Shown piece by piece: positions 1 to 10,825 of a stretch of 64,000 bases of DNA. Under the pieces are notes generated by a model. That model saw only the letters and a list, made by a program, of their open reading frames with translations. It was not told where the DNA came from and searched no databases. Source of the DNA: Protopterus annectens (Eukaryota; Chordata; Ceratodontiformes; Protopteridae). The stretch is taken from NCBI RefSeq assembly GCF_019279795.1, contig NC_056726.1:1133648031-1133712030 (forward strand), written 5' to 3'. The position numbers and the translations under genes were made by a program. Each line of letters opens with the position of its first letter. Position 1 is the stretch's first letter.

Positions 1-1107
1 AACCTGGTGGACTTCTTTGAGACAGTTACCAAGGCTATAGACGAGGGGAAGGTGGTACACACAGTCTACCTAGACCTCGCTAAGGCCTTCGACACCATTC
101 CCCATTCTGGTTTTATAGACAAGCTCATCAGCCTGAACATAAACCCCTATGTCACAAGATGGGTTGCCAACTGGGTCACGGACAAAACCCACATGGTGAG
201 AATTGCGGGAGCTAGGTCTGACTCTAAACCGGTTACAAGTGGCGTTCCCCAGGGCTCAGTCCTAGGACCTCTCCTGTTCAGCATATACTTCTCAGAGGTA
301 CAGGCAAGCACAGGAGGACTATGGCTGACCAAGTTCACAGATGACTGCAAACTAGGGGCTATAATTGACTCTCCGGCTGACACAGGCATCCTCCAAAAGG
401 GTCTCACTGAGACGGATACCTGGTGTCAAAATCATGGCCTCAAGCTAAATGCCAAAAAGTGCATAGTCATCCCCTTTGTAAAAAACAAAGTACCCACAAA
501 TCACCATATAGATGGCAGTCCCCTAAATACGGAAGACATAATAAGGGATCGGGGAACCCAAGTGGATAGTAATCTCACCTTTGATAATCATATTGTCAAA
601 GTGGTTAGAAAATCCTTCTATGTGGCTCACCTAATCAAAAAAGGGTTCGCATCCAGATCAAAAGAGGTCATTGTGCCCCTCTACTCATTACTCATCAGAG
701 CCATTATGGAGTACAATGTCCCATTTGGGATGTACCTTACAAGACACCTGCAACAGCTGGAAAGACCACAGAAGTACCTCACCAAGAGGATCAATGGCCT
801 CAAACAGATGCCCTATGCAGCTCGACTGAAGAAACTACAGCTGTACTCGGTTGCATACCGCCTACTCAGAGGTGGTCTCTGCCTGATACAAAGCCATGTC
901 CAACCCAGAACTGATGAACATGATCCACCTAAAAAAACCCTTATCCCCTCGAGCCACATGCTCTAGGGATCTAAACCTCACCACAACAATAAATAGGATG
1001 TGCTGGAGGGATAGATTCCTGTCCCAGAGACTTCCCATGCTTTGGAACAAGATCCCAATCTACATTAGGCAGAGTTCCTTGTCTGTCTTGTCTGTCTGCA
1101 AAAGCTT
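1..1107 (+). pseudogene. CR1-like ORF2 fragment (reverse transcriptase), cut by window edge
   Basis: This is the RT half of a CR1-type LINE ORF2, entering from the left edge of the window. Motif A (YLDLAKAFDTIPH, about 67-110), motif B (TSGVPQGSVLGP, about 235-275) and motif C (FTDD, about 333-345) are intact, so the RT catalytic aspartates survive here. The frame is open from 7 to 966, but the C-terminal part (LNLTTTINR, WRDRFLSQRL, LWNKIP) continues in another frame from about 890, so there is a single-base shift near 890. The copy stops at about 1107 inside the conserved C-terminal block, before its own 3' UTR, where an oppositely oriented CR1 3' tail begins. Confidence 0.9.
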
Positions 1108-1165
1108 ATAGGTTCATAAATAGGTTGGTACTAAGCTATCGGCCCTAGGGCCTATACATCTTTAC
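1108..1165 (-). repeat. 3' tail of a minus-strand CR1-like element
   Basis: The segment begins with the reverse complement of the family's octamer tail (ATAGGTTCATA...AGGTTGG) and continues with the reverse complement of the 3' stem-loop (CTATCGGCCCTAGGGCC). It matches the start of the minus copy at 36.69 kb for about 55 bp and then loses similarity. It is a very short copy inserted into, or joined to, the preceding plus-strand copy. Confidence 0.65.
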
Positions 1166-2599
1166 CTTCCCAACTTACCTTCCCCACACATACTTATGTA
1201 CCTTCCCCAACATTCCACTCCCTCCTTAAAATAAAGGTCACCTGTTATAAAAAAATATTGTCCCATACATAGGTCTCCATTTTGCACATGTGTCCACTGG
1301 ACACACTTAATTTAGTCCCATTGTCTTGACAACTCACTTATTTTGTCGTCACCCCTCTCTCTGGAGGTGACAGCCCAAATTCAGCTAAAAAACTTTTAAA
1401 GTGCACATTTGTTGCTGTTGAAGGAATGGACAGCTATGGTTCTTTCCTACATCTTTCCTGCATGCACCTACCTACCTTTCACTATGTTTTTCCATCTGCT
1501 TGTACCCCATTTCACCACTGACCTATCTCCCCAATTTTTATTTTCTTTAAAGAATTTTTGCCCAATGCTGTGCATAGCGCAGCATCGCTAAACTATGCTA
1601 AATGGGGGTATATTAATATATGTATTTGAAAACATAATAATCACATTCAAAAAGTACACCTGCTCCCTATTTAAACCCAGTACCATTTCACTTGAACAAC
1701 AGTGCAGCAACCCACCAAGTCACACAGCAGGCTGTTTTAAACAAGAGATAGTAAATGTCATTTTCTTGTCATTGTGTGTTTAAGCCATGCTGCACATCCT
1801 GCAACATCATGCAGCAAATCTGCTAAACGATTAATGGAAAAACAGGAGTTTAACTGGGACTCTGGTAGAGAAATACATCACTATAAAGCCTTGCACATAA
1901 CAGATAAAATTAAGGTATGTAGCAGCAGGTAAGTGTGCAATTATATCTCCAACATGTAAAAATACACATACTATTAACAGTAACCAAGTAGCTCAGTCTG
2001 TTAAATGCTTTAAAAGCATTAATGTTTGGTATACATGGTCTTGGGTTCAAATACAGCTGTGTATAGCATTTAAAATACATGTATGTATACATCACCATCA
2101 AAAATTGTGATATGCATGACTGTCTCATCATCTATTTATCCACCCAAAGTAGTACAGATAGAATGTCTTCTTCTAAATAATGGAAGTCAAAGGTCTACAG
2201 ATAGGGTCACATTTTAACTATTCCCATTACAACACTAGAAAGAGCATAGAATGTCAGCTCATGCATTAGTAAGAATTCATAGAGCATTTTGAAGTATGTA
2301 ATTCAGATGAGGCCCAGTAATATCAGACTGCATCCCACTATGATTTGCTAGTGATATTATGGACAACCACAGCTGCACAATTAACATACATGTATGGAGG
2401 TTGTGCTAGAAGCAAGGCTGGCCACCACACATATTCCAGATGACTACCATGACATAACTCATGACTTAGTAGTTATTCATCTGGTTGACATAATGGTTAA
2501 TGTATCCCCTACCTTGTCCTAGGACACACCAAGCATGTTGCCTTTTACTCTGTTAATGATACGTTTGTCTAATGTACTTACCTTAAACACATACCCTAT
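1166..2599. other. No gene seen; unclassified intergenic or old repeat sequence
   Basis: Open frames here are short and have no recognisable domains. The only structured item I see is a tRNA-like segment near 1982-2056. The rest may hold decayed repeat DNA. Confidence 0.5.
1982..2056 (+). repeat. tRNA-like sequence (tRNA pseudogene or SINE head)
   Basis: An A-box-like TAGCTCAGTCTG at 1989-2000 and a B-box-like GGGTTCAAAT at 2043-2052 flank a 5 bp stem (AATGC/GCATT) with a 7-base loop TTTAAAA, which would put TAA at the anticodon. The 3' acceptor and T-stem pair poorly and no CCA follows. The box spacing suits a tRNA with a long variable arm (Leu-like). A degenerate tRNA-derived SINE head or tRNA pseudogene is likelier than a working tRNA. 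Confidence 0.4.
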
Positions 2600-2625
2600 C
2601 TGTGTTGGAGGGAAGCCTTCTAGCT

Positions 2626-2965
2626 TATCAGTGGGAGTGGTAAGCACTAGGTAGCCTATCTACCACAGGAGTGGTTTCTGGCCCAGAAATTATCAGTGTG
2701 AGTGGTAAGCACTAGGTAGCCTCCATCTACCACAAGATCCAGGTACAGATTCTTAGTTTAGCACTTGAATTTGCTTATTCATGCTAGGCACTTGTTCAGA
2801 ACTTGTTAGCACTAAATAAGCTACAAATTACTACAGCACTCGACCTCTGCACTCGACCTCCCTCTTTACCTAGAGGAAAACAGTTTTTGTACTTACTTTC
2901 CTCACTTGCTTAGAGAAAAACAGCTCTTATACTCACTTTCCTCACTTGTCTAGAGGAAAGTAATT
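2626..2965 (+). repeat. Short tandem repeats in the CR1 5' UTR
   Basis: Two direct-repeat pairs lie upstream of ORF1. A block starting TATCAGTGGGAGTGGTAAGC at 2626 recurs at 2691 (period 65). A block starting TAGAGGAAAACAG at 2871 recurs at 2911 and partly at 2951 (period 40). The second type is also seen before ORF1 of copy D2 (about 54,290), and the first at 46,097. Tandem units in a LINE 5' UTR often correspond to promoter modules, but that role here is inference. Confidence 0.6.
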
Positions 2966-2999
2966 TTTTTATCCAGGCATGTCCTAGGGTCAGCTCTCA

Positions 3000-4021
3000 G
3001 TGTTCTTTCCTGTATATCTGATGAATCTGGGCATCTTGGGGCAATGTAGCAATTGCCTCATGTACACAGACAACCCTCTCCTCCTACCACCCAACACCAC
3101 AATCTGTGAGAGAAGCACTTATCTAGCCAAACTGGAGGTAAAGCTCTCTCCAACTAAGACTGAACTTGACAAGAGGAGAAGGTAAACACTTGCACCACAC
3201 CACACTCATCACATAGTCACATAGTCACATAGTCCCACTAAACCTACACCACCAATATCCACACATAGAAACACAAAAAACATTTGCAGAGGCTCTCAGT
3301 AATAATCTGCTCAAGCAACAGGTGAAAGCCACACACACTCTGGCTAGGCTTATAAATGCCCTAGGGCAGATAGCCTAGTATGAACCTATGAACCTATGAA
3401 CAGAGACCTCCAAAGCAGGAACGCAAGCAACCTCCACCCCCCAACACAACCCAAATAACACTTAGCCCACAGACTCAGTGTGCCAATAAACCACAGCCCA
3501 TAAGGCAAAACAATGTACCCAACAGACTAGCCATAGCTGACTCTATAGTCAGGCACACTAATGTCCCACTCACCAGACTAAACAAGGAGAAGGTTACTGT
3601 CAGCTGCTTTTCAGGTGCCAGGATCCGCCACATAACCCACGCATTCAGGTCACTCCACAACAAGTACAAATATGACTCTGTCATTGTCCATGTTGGTGTG
3701 AACGACCTGAGAAGTACCTCCCTGGACTACATGAAAAGAGACTTGGAAGAGCTCTCTGATTTTGTAGCCCAGGCAGGTATGACCCTAGCTCTGAGTAGCA
3801 TCCTGCCATGGCCCAAAATGATACCACAGTACAAGGACAAAATGATTGATTTCAACAATTGGCTAAGCTTTTGGTGTCATTCTAAGGGGATCCAGCATCT
3901 GTCTGCCTGGGACGACATGGTCGACAGACCACAATGCTTTGCCAGAGATGGCCTGCACCTGTCGGCCCTGGGATTCCGGATACTGGCTAAGGGTCTTGCC
4001 AACCCTATAGTGCCTTTTTGA
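3000..4021 (+). pseudogene. CR1 ORF1: zinc-finger-like domain plus SGNH/GDSL esterase (copy D1)
   Basis: ORF1 of copy D1. The N-terminal part has CSNCLMYTDN...ICERS, a CxxC...CxxC finger whose last Cys is Ser. A Pro/Thr-rich linker follows and is broken by a ~81 bp insert at 3322-3402. The esterase starts near 3530 with ADS (normally GDS), then VGVND near 3690 and DGLHLS near 3950, so Ser, Asn, Asp and His of the SGNH blocks remain. Esterase and PHD/zinc-finger ORF1 proteins are known from CR1 elements of other vertebrates. ORF1 ends at a TGA inside a shortened T-run (TTTTTG) where copies A4 and D2 have TTTTTTA. The role in retrotransposition (RNA or lipid binding) is not shown by the sequence. 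Confidence 0.8.
3322..3402 (+). mobile_element. CR1 3'-end micro-insertion (~81 bp) in ORF1 of copy D1
   Basis: Starting at GTGAAAGCC, the piece matches the last part of the CR1 3' UTR, includes the whole stem-loop around TGCCCTAGGGCA, and ends in TATGAACC repeats. Copy D2 at the same ORF1 position reads CTACAGGGACCTCC without interruption, so the insertion is clear. ACAG is present at both edges as a possible 4 bp target duplication. Confidence 0.8.
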
Positions 4022-4816
4022 GGCAAGGTTCAAATGACAAATTCACCACCATAACAGAAACAGGCAAGCAAAAACTGAAGGTAATATTGCTCAATGCTAG
4101 AAGTCTAATTCTCAAAATGCACTCACTCGAGGTATTCCTTAAAATGGAAAACATTGATATCTCTGCAGCGACTGACAACTGGCTCAAGGCTTTAGAGGGC
4201 ACCCCTGCATTACCAGGCTATAACTCATACCACACTTTTTGGCCATCTAACCTGGACCAGAACACCAAAAGCAGAGATGTGTCCATATTCATTAAGGATA
4301 TCCACACCTCCAGGCTAGTTGCGCAGCATAATGCATCTGAGGTTATCCAAGTGCAACTAACCCTGGGCAAAACTGCAATCCAAATTGTAGCTTGCTACAG
4401 ATCCACCACCATGCTCCAGGATTCCCACTCCTTCTTTGATATACTGGAAAATATTAGGGTTTAACCAAACACCCTAATAATGGGTGATTTCAACTACCCC
4501 AGCATTAACTGGGAAAACTACTCATGTACCAACTCTTTTGCTCAACACTCTCTGGAATTCATAAATTCCAATGCCATGGATCAACATATCCACACCCTCA
4601 CCAGGGGCAACAATATCCTAGACCTAGTCATTACCAACATGAGTGGTTGAGAACTGAAGTCAACTCCTCGCTGGTCAGATCTGACCATAAGCTAATCACC
4701 CTAGATATCCGCATCCCGCCCCCACCCACCATTAAAAAAACACGGTAAAAAGTTTCTCCAAAGCCAACTTCATGCTTCTTAAGACAGAAGTGATGAACTT
4801 CATGACATCCATGCAG
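4022..4816 (+). pseudogene. CR1 ORF2 N-terminal part: APE endonuclease (copy D1)
   Basis: An apurinic endonuclease-like domain. LLNARSL at the first strand, AATDNWLK (normally AVTETW, so the catalytic Glu is changed to Asp), GDFNYPSINW near 4482-4510 and SDHKL near 4680 are visible. A stop at about 4462 and shifts near 4550 and 4640 break the frame. The domain ends at the insertion of copy A1 and ORF2 resumes at 8529. Confidence 0.8.
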
Positions 4817-7800
4817 GTGTCATTCAAAGGGGATCCAGTATCTGTCTGCCTGGGATGACATGCTGGACAAGCCTTGCACCTGTCACCCTGGGATTCCGGA
4901 TATTGGCAAAGGCTCTTGCCACCCCCATAGTGCCTTTTAGGCAAGGCTCAAATTCTAAACCTACCACCCTAGAACACAAAAGGAAAAACTAAGGGTAATG
5001 CTGCTCAATGCCAGAAGTCTCAATCTCAAAATGCACGCACTCGAGGCCCTTCTCAGTATGGAGAACATCGATGTCTGTGCTGTGACAGAAACCTGGTTCA
5101 AGGCTCCTGAGAGCACCCCAGCTATCAGGTTTTACCTCATATCATGCGCCCCCCCCAAAATCGGACAATACTAAGAAAGGAGGGTATCCATATTCATCAA
5201 GGACACCCACACCTCAAGACTGCATCGGAGACCATCCAGGTGCAATTAACCATAGGCAAGACTGCTCTGCAAATTGTAGCATGTTACAGGCCACCCTCAC
5301 AAACTCAGGAACCTCACATGGCCTTCCTGAAAACACTAGAGGATAAATGTATCACCAAACACCATCATACTAGGTGACTTCAATTACCCTAATATAGACT
5401 GGGAACACCCTACACAAGCCCAAATGTTCCTGGAATTCATACACTCAAATGCCATGGAACAACTAGTCACCATCCCCACAAGAGGAGATAACATACTTGA
5501 TCTCATCATCACGAACATGGGAGCACAATGTTCAACACTGGAAGTATACCCCTCACTGGTGAGATCAGATCACAAACTAATCTCGCTGGAGGTCCTCATC
5601 CCACCCCCACCTGAAATAAAAAAGACCACAGTAAAGAACTTCTCAAAAGCCGACTTCACACTTCTAAAGACTAGTGTGGTCTCCTTTAAGGCCCCCGAGC
5701 CAGTGGAAAACAGTACTCAAGCTGCTGAATCACTTACAAACACCTTCTACCAGCACCTGCAGGACTGCATGGATTAGGTTCATAGGTTCATAGGTTCATA
5801 CTAGGCTATCTGCCCGAGGGCATTTATAAGCCTAGCCCATTGTTGCTGCACGCCACCCCTTTAGTATGGGGAACTATACCCATTATTTTGCTGTGCCTCT
5901 GTCGAGCAGTGACATTGAGGTAATTCCTGGGGTATATCTGCGATCTCCCATCCATTGGTCAAGATTTCTCTTGAACAAGGCCAGCGAGGTGCTCTGCCTC
6001 ACATGTACCGGGATTTTGTTCCACAGCATAGGGAGTCTTTGGGTGATGAATCTATCCCTCCAGCACGTCCTATTAATAGCCGTGTCGAGGTTTAAGTCTC
6101 CCGCACTTGTGGCTCTGATGGATCTAGATTTTTTGAGGTGAAGCATATTCATCAAATCTGGGTTTGACATGGCCTTGTATGTTAGGCAAAGGTCACCTCT
6201 GAGCAAAGCGGTAGCGACTGAATAGAGCTGGAGTTCTTTCAGTCGGGCAGCATAGGACAGATTTTGAGACCCTTTATCCTTGGTGAGGAACTTTGTGGCC
6301 TCCAGCTGCTGCAAGTGTCGGGTCAGATACATTCGAATGGGGCATTGTACTCAATCATTGGTCTGATGAGTGATGAGTAAAGGGAGACTATGACCTCCCT
6401 TGATCTAGATGAGAATCCCTTCATGATAAGGTGGGCAATGTAGAAGGACTTCCTAACTACTTTAGCTACATGGGTGTCGAATGACAGACTACTATCAACC
6501 TGGGTCCCCAGGTCCCTGATAACTTCTTCTGTGCTCAGTGGATTGCCACCTATTTGGTAGCTAGGGGTAACCTTGTTTTTCCCGAAGGGTATGACTATAC
6601 ATTTTTTGGCATTTAACTTTAGGCCGTGGCTCTGGCACCAGATAAGGCAATCCCAAACAAAACAAAGACTCTTAGTACCAAAGGCAAGCATCCAGTCTGG
6701 TGGACCCCAGCCATAAACAAACTCTACAATAAAAGGAGGAAGCTACTACAAGATAGAGCAAAATCCTTAAAAGGTAAGACACCCTTGATCACTATAAGTA
6801 AAAAACTAAGAGCTCTCATAAAATCATCCAAAGCAAATTTCGAGAGAAAAATAGCTAAAGACTCAAAAGACAATCATAAGGCCTTCTTTAGCTATGTTAG
6901 AAACCTAGGAGGAAACTCCCAGATATGCTCAGAACTAGTTCAAAATGATGTGAATATTACTGATCCTACAGACATTGCCAACATACTGGCTGACAGGTTC
7001 AGTGCAAACTTCTCACCCCAAAAGGAGAGATATATCTATACAAAACCATTGCAGCCCCCAAACATCGTGAGAACTGCTCTGCAAAAACACAGCATCCATG
7101 GGACCTGATGGTGTCCCGCTGTGTGCTCCCACTTAACTCAATGAGGAATTAAACCCACAGCTAGGACAGCTGTTTAATCAAAGTCTTACCTCAGATCGTA
7201 CCCAGGGGGGCGCACTGCAACTGTGGTCCCACTCACAAAAGCGGTGCCTCCACTGACCCTGATCTGCAAAGCCATGGAGAGGATCATAATGGACCTCATA
7301 AATAAAGACATAGGGAAATTTGCAGACTTTGGATCCAACCAGTTTGGCTTTGTCAAAGGCAGATCATGCCTTTTAACTTTGGTTGACTTCTTGAAACAGT
7401 CACCAAAGGAAAGGCAGTCCACAGCCTATCATTGAAAACTCATCAGCTTAAATGTTAACCCATACATCACAAGATGGGTTGCAAACTGGCTGAGTGACAG
7501 AACCCACAGGGTCAGAGTTGCTGGCACCATGTCAGACTCAAAACCTGTCACAAGTGGTGTCCCACAGGGCTCAGTCCTGGGCCCACTCTTGTTTGGCATC
7601 TACTTTCCGAAGTACAAGCAAACACAGGAGGGTTATGGACAAAGTTTGCAGATGACTGCAACACATCTGACACAGATATCCTTCAGAAGGGTCTCACAGA
7701 AATGGATAACTGGTGCCAGAGCCCTGAAGTTAAATGCCAAAAATGCATAGTCATACCCTTTGGGAAAAATAGCTACCAAATAGGTGGCAATCCACTGAGC

Positions 7801-8528
7801 ACAGAAGAAGTTATCAGGGACCTGGGGACCCAGGTTGATAGTAGTCTGTCATTCGACACCCATGTAGCTAAAGTAGTTAGGAAGACCTTCTACATTGCCC
7901 ACCTTATCATGAAGGGATTCTCATCTAGATCAAGGGAGGTCATAGTCTCCCTTTACTCATCACTCATCAGACCAATGATTGAGTACAATGCCCCATTCGG
8001 GATGTATCTGACCCGACACTTGCAGCAGCTGGAGAGGCCACAAAAGTTCCTCACCAAAAGGATAAAGGGTCTCAAAATCTGTCCTATGCTGACCGACTGA
8101 AAGAACTCCAGCTCTATTCAGTCGCCTCAGAGGTGACCTTTGCCTAACATACAAGACCATGTCAAACCCAGATTTGATGAATATGCTTCACCTCAAAAAT
8201 CTAGATCCATCAGAGCCACAAGGGGAGACTTAAACCTCGACACGGCTATTAATAGGACGTGCTGGAGGGATAGATTCATCACCCAAAGACTCCCTATGCT
8301 GTGGAACAAAATCCCGGTACATGTGAGGCAGAGCACCTCGCTGGCCTTGTTCAAGAGAAATCTTGACCAATGGATGGGAGATCGCAGATATACCCCAGGG
8401 ATTACCTCAGTGTCACTGCTCGACAGAGGCACAGCAAAATAATGGGTATAGTTCCCCATACTAAAGGGGGATGGGCTAGGCTTGTAAATGCCCTCGGGCA
8501 GATAGCCTAGTATGAACCTATGAACCTA
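4817..8528 (+). mobile_element. CR1-like LINE copy A1, 5'-truncated, inserted in copy D1
   Basis: Starts in the C-terminal third of the ORF1 esterase (GTGTCATTCAAAGG, matching 14,827 onward in copy A3), runs through endonuclease and RT, and ends at 8528 with the stem-loop (GCCCTCGGGC) and TATGAACC tail. It is split at 5777-6640 by minus copy A2. The endonuclease keeps GDFNYPNIDW and SDHKL. The RT has lost about 50 bp around 7430 that held motif A, and another ~20-25 bp near 7660 just after motif C, by comparison with A3. ORF1 ends at a T4 run (4932-4936) that joins it to the RQGS start of ORF2 without a shift. Confidence 0.85.
5777..6640 (-). mobile_element. CR1-like LINE copy A2, minus strand, inserted in copy A1
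   Basis: Begins with three reverse-complement octamers (AGGTTCAT), then the 3' stem-loop, then the minus-strand C-terminal half of the RT read from 6640 down to 5883 (SLSFDTHVAKVVRKSF, MYLTRHLQQLE, LYSVATALLRGDLC, WMGDRRYTPGI). It is 5'-truncated just after motif C, at SHGLKLNAKK. The host reads GACTGCATGGAT before it and GATAAGGCAATCCC after it, which copy A3 has uninterrupted at 15,831, so only GAT is duplicated. It is the innermost layer of the nest. Confidence 0.9.
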
Positions 8529-10525
8529 ATACAGTTACGACTACTGAATCTTACACAAATGCACTGTATAAGCACTTACACGAGTGCATGGATCATTCTA
8601 TCCCAAACAGAACCAAGACGCTATCCTTCAAAAAAAAGGAAGCCAATCTGGTGGTCCCCTGCCATAAACAAACTCTACAACCGAAGGAAGAAACTGTTGA
8701 AAAAGAGTAAAATCCCATGAGTGGAGGACTCTATGGTCAGCCTCAGTAAGAAGCAGAGATCCCTTATTAGATCCTCCAAGGCTAGCTACAAAAACAAAAT
8801 TGCCACTGATTCTAAGGGCAACTACAAAGCATTCTATAGCTATGTCAAGAATTTCAGTGGCAGCACCCAGATCTGCTCTGAGTTACAGCACAATGGCACA
8901 AAAATTACAGAACCAACTGATATTGCCAATATCCTGGCAGATAGGTTCAGTGCTAACTTTACCCCCCTCTAACCCCCTAAGGGGCCCATATCTATACAGG
9001 AAGAATGCAGAGTCCCTGCAATCAAATCTATGCTGGTAAAAGATGCACTCTCTAAAACCAAAAACACAGCATCCATGGGCCTGGGCAACATCCCAGGTTG
9101 TGTTTTACATGAACTTCAGAATGAACTGGCTCCCCACCTAAGCACCATGTTCATAGTCTCATGTCAGGCTTTGTGCCCACTAAATGGTGCACAGCAACAG
9201 TTATCCGAATCCACAAATGGGGAGCCACCACTGATCCAGGGAACTATCACCCAATTAGCCTGACCTGCAAGGCCATGGAACGTATCATCATGGAACTCGT
9301 AAACAAAGACATTGGTAACCTCCAAACTCTGGACCCCACCCAGTTCAGGTTTGTGAAGGGCAGATCATGCCTTCTGAACCTAATCAACTTCTTTGAGGCA
9401 GTCACCAAAGCCGTAGATGAGGGTAAGGTGGCTCACACAGCCTATCTTGTCCTCGCCAAGGCTTTCAACACCATCCCCCATTCTGAAATTATAGCTAAAC
9501 TCACTAAACTAGGTATAAATCCCTATGTCACAAGATGGGTTGCCAACTGGCTCACTGACAGAACCCACACTGTAAAAGTTTCAAACTCCAAATATGACTT
9601 CAAACCAGTGACAAGTGGAGTACCACAGGGTTCAGTCGTGGGACCTCTCCTGTTTGGTATCTACTTCTCTGAAGTGCAGACTAACACAGAAGGCTTCTGG
9701 CTAATGAAGTTCACAGATGACTGCAAACTAGGAGCCATAGTCAAGTCCCCAAATGATGTGGACATCCTACAGAAGGGCCTCACTGAGACAGATGCCTGGT
9801 GTCAGAGGCATGGCCTCAAGCTCAATGCCAAAAAGTGCATTGTCATCCCCTTTGGTAAAAACTCTGCACCCATGAACTACCACATAAATGGCAGTCTACT
9901 TAACGCTGAATGTGTGATAAGAGACCTTGTGACCCAGGTGGACAGTAGTCTCTCCTTTGATAATCACATTGCCACAGTAGTCAGGAAATCCTTCTATGTG
10001 ATACACCTCATCACAAAAGGGTTCTCATCCAGGAAAAAAAGAGGTCATTGTTCCCCTCTACTCAGCACTCATTAGACCCATTATAGAGTACAACACCCCT
10101 TTTTTAATGTACCTCACAAAGAGGATTACTGGCCTCAAACAGATGCCCTACACTGACCATCTCAAAAAACTCCAGCTTTACTCTGTAGCATATTGCCTAC
10201 TCCGAGGAGATCTCTGCCTAACATATAAAGCTATGTTAAACCCAGATCTGTTGGACATGCTACACCTAAAGAAGTCCCAATTCCTCTGAGTTACATGCTC
10301 TAGGGACCTAAACATTGTCACCACAATAAACAGGACATGCTGGAGGGATAGATTCCTGTCCCAGAGACTTCCTATACTCTGGAACAAGCTACCCATCTAT
10401 GTCAAGCAAAGTTCCTCATTAGCATTCTTCAAGAAAAATCTTTATGAGTGGATGGGAAATAGGAAATACACTCCAGGGATCACTTCTGTGGGTTTGCTCG
10501 ACAGGGACACAGGAAATTAGCTTTT
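8529..10525 (+). pseudogene. CR1 ORF2 reverse transcriptase (copy D1, continued)
   Basis: Resumes at the linker between endonuclease and RT (KKRKPIWWSPAINKLYNRR) and covers fingers, palm and C-terminal domain to the stop after DRDTGN near 10,518. Motif B (TSGVPQGSVVGP) and motif C (FTDDC) are present. Motif A reads LVLAKAFNT, so its catalytic Asp is Val. Shifts occur near 8720, 8990, 9160 and 10,040. At 10,100 a deletion removes the usual TRHLQQLERPQK segment (FLMYLTKRITG). Confidence 0.85.
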
Positions 10526-10568
10526 TTGTGTAGCGTAAGCCAGGGAACCTTGTTGGCTAGGGTTACTT

Positions 10569-10803
10569 AGGCCCTTGATGTAGCAACCAAGGAACAAAAG
10601 ATGAAGAACAACAGCAGAATCCACAGAAAATAGTTTATTACAAACTCTCTCTGACGTCTCGGCCAAAGCCTTCAAGGAGAATGAATCATAAAAAACACCA
10701 GCAAATATATACAGCAATGCAAATGTTAATCACTCAGTTAACACATACAAATTGAAATCAATTAAGCAGCACTTTCCAATTAAAATCTACATTTAGAAAG
10801 CCT
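10569..10803. repeat. Unclassified insert in the 3' stem-loop of copy D1, possibly a Penelope-like end
   Basis: The CR1 3' end breaks off at GGCCCTTG and resumes at AGCCTAGGATTTACCTATGAACC. The ~235 bp between contains AACAACAGCAGAATCC, then AAAATAGTTTATTAC, then CTCGGCCAAAGCCTTCAAGGAG. The order of an ACAGCAG stretch, a TATTTA/TTTATT stretch and a 'CTTTCGTC...CTTC' stretch resembles the 3' non-coding end of the Penelope-like element at 47.08-47.25 kb. That assignment is a guess. Confidence 0.4.
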
Positions 10804-10825
10804 AGGATTTACCTATGAACCTATA

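Larger units (their letters stand above)
2600..10825 (+). mobile_element. CR1-like LINE copy D1 (outer host of a three-level nest)
   Basis: One CR1-like element with 5' UTR, ORF1 and ORF2, read by joining 2600-4816 with 8529-10568 and a last piece of tail at 10804-10825. The join is supported because the sequence on each side of the 4817-8528 insert aligns continuously with copy D2 (56.0-56.15 kb), apart from a few bases. Inserts within it are a ~81 bp CR1 3' end (3322-3402), CR1 copy A1 (4817-8528, itself carrying minus copy A2) and a ~235 bp unrelated piece (10569-10803). The RT motif A aspartate is lost (YLVLAKAFN), so the copy is dead. Confidence 0.8.
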
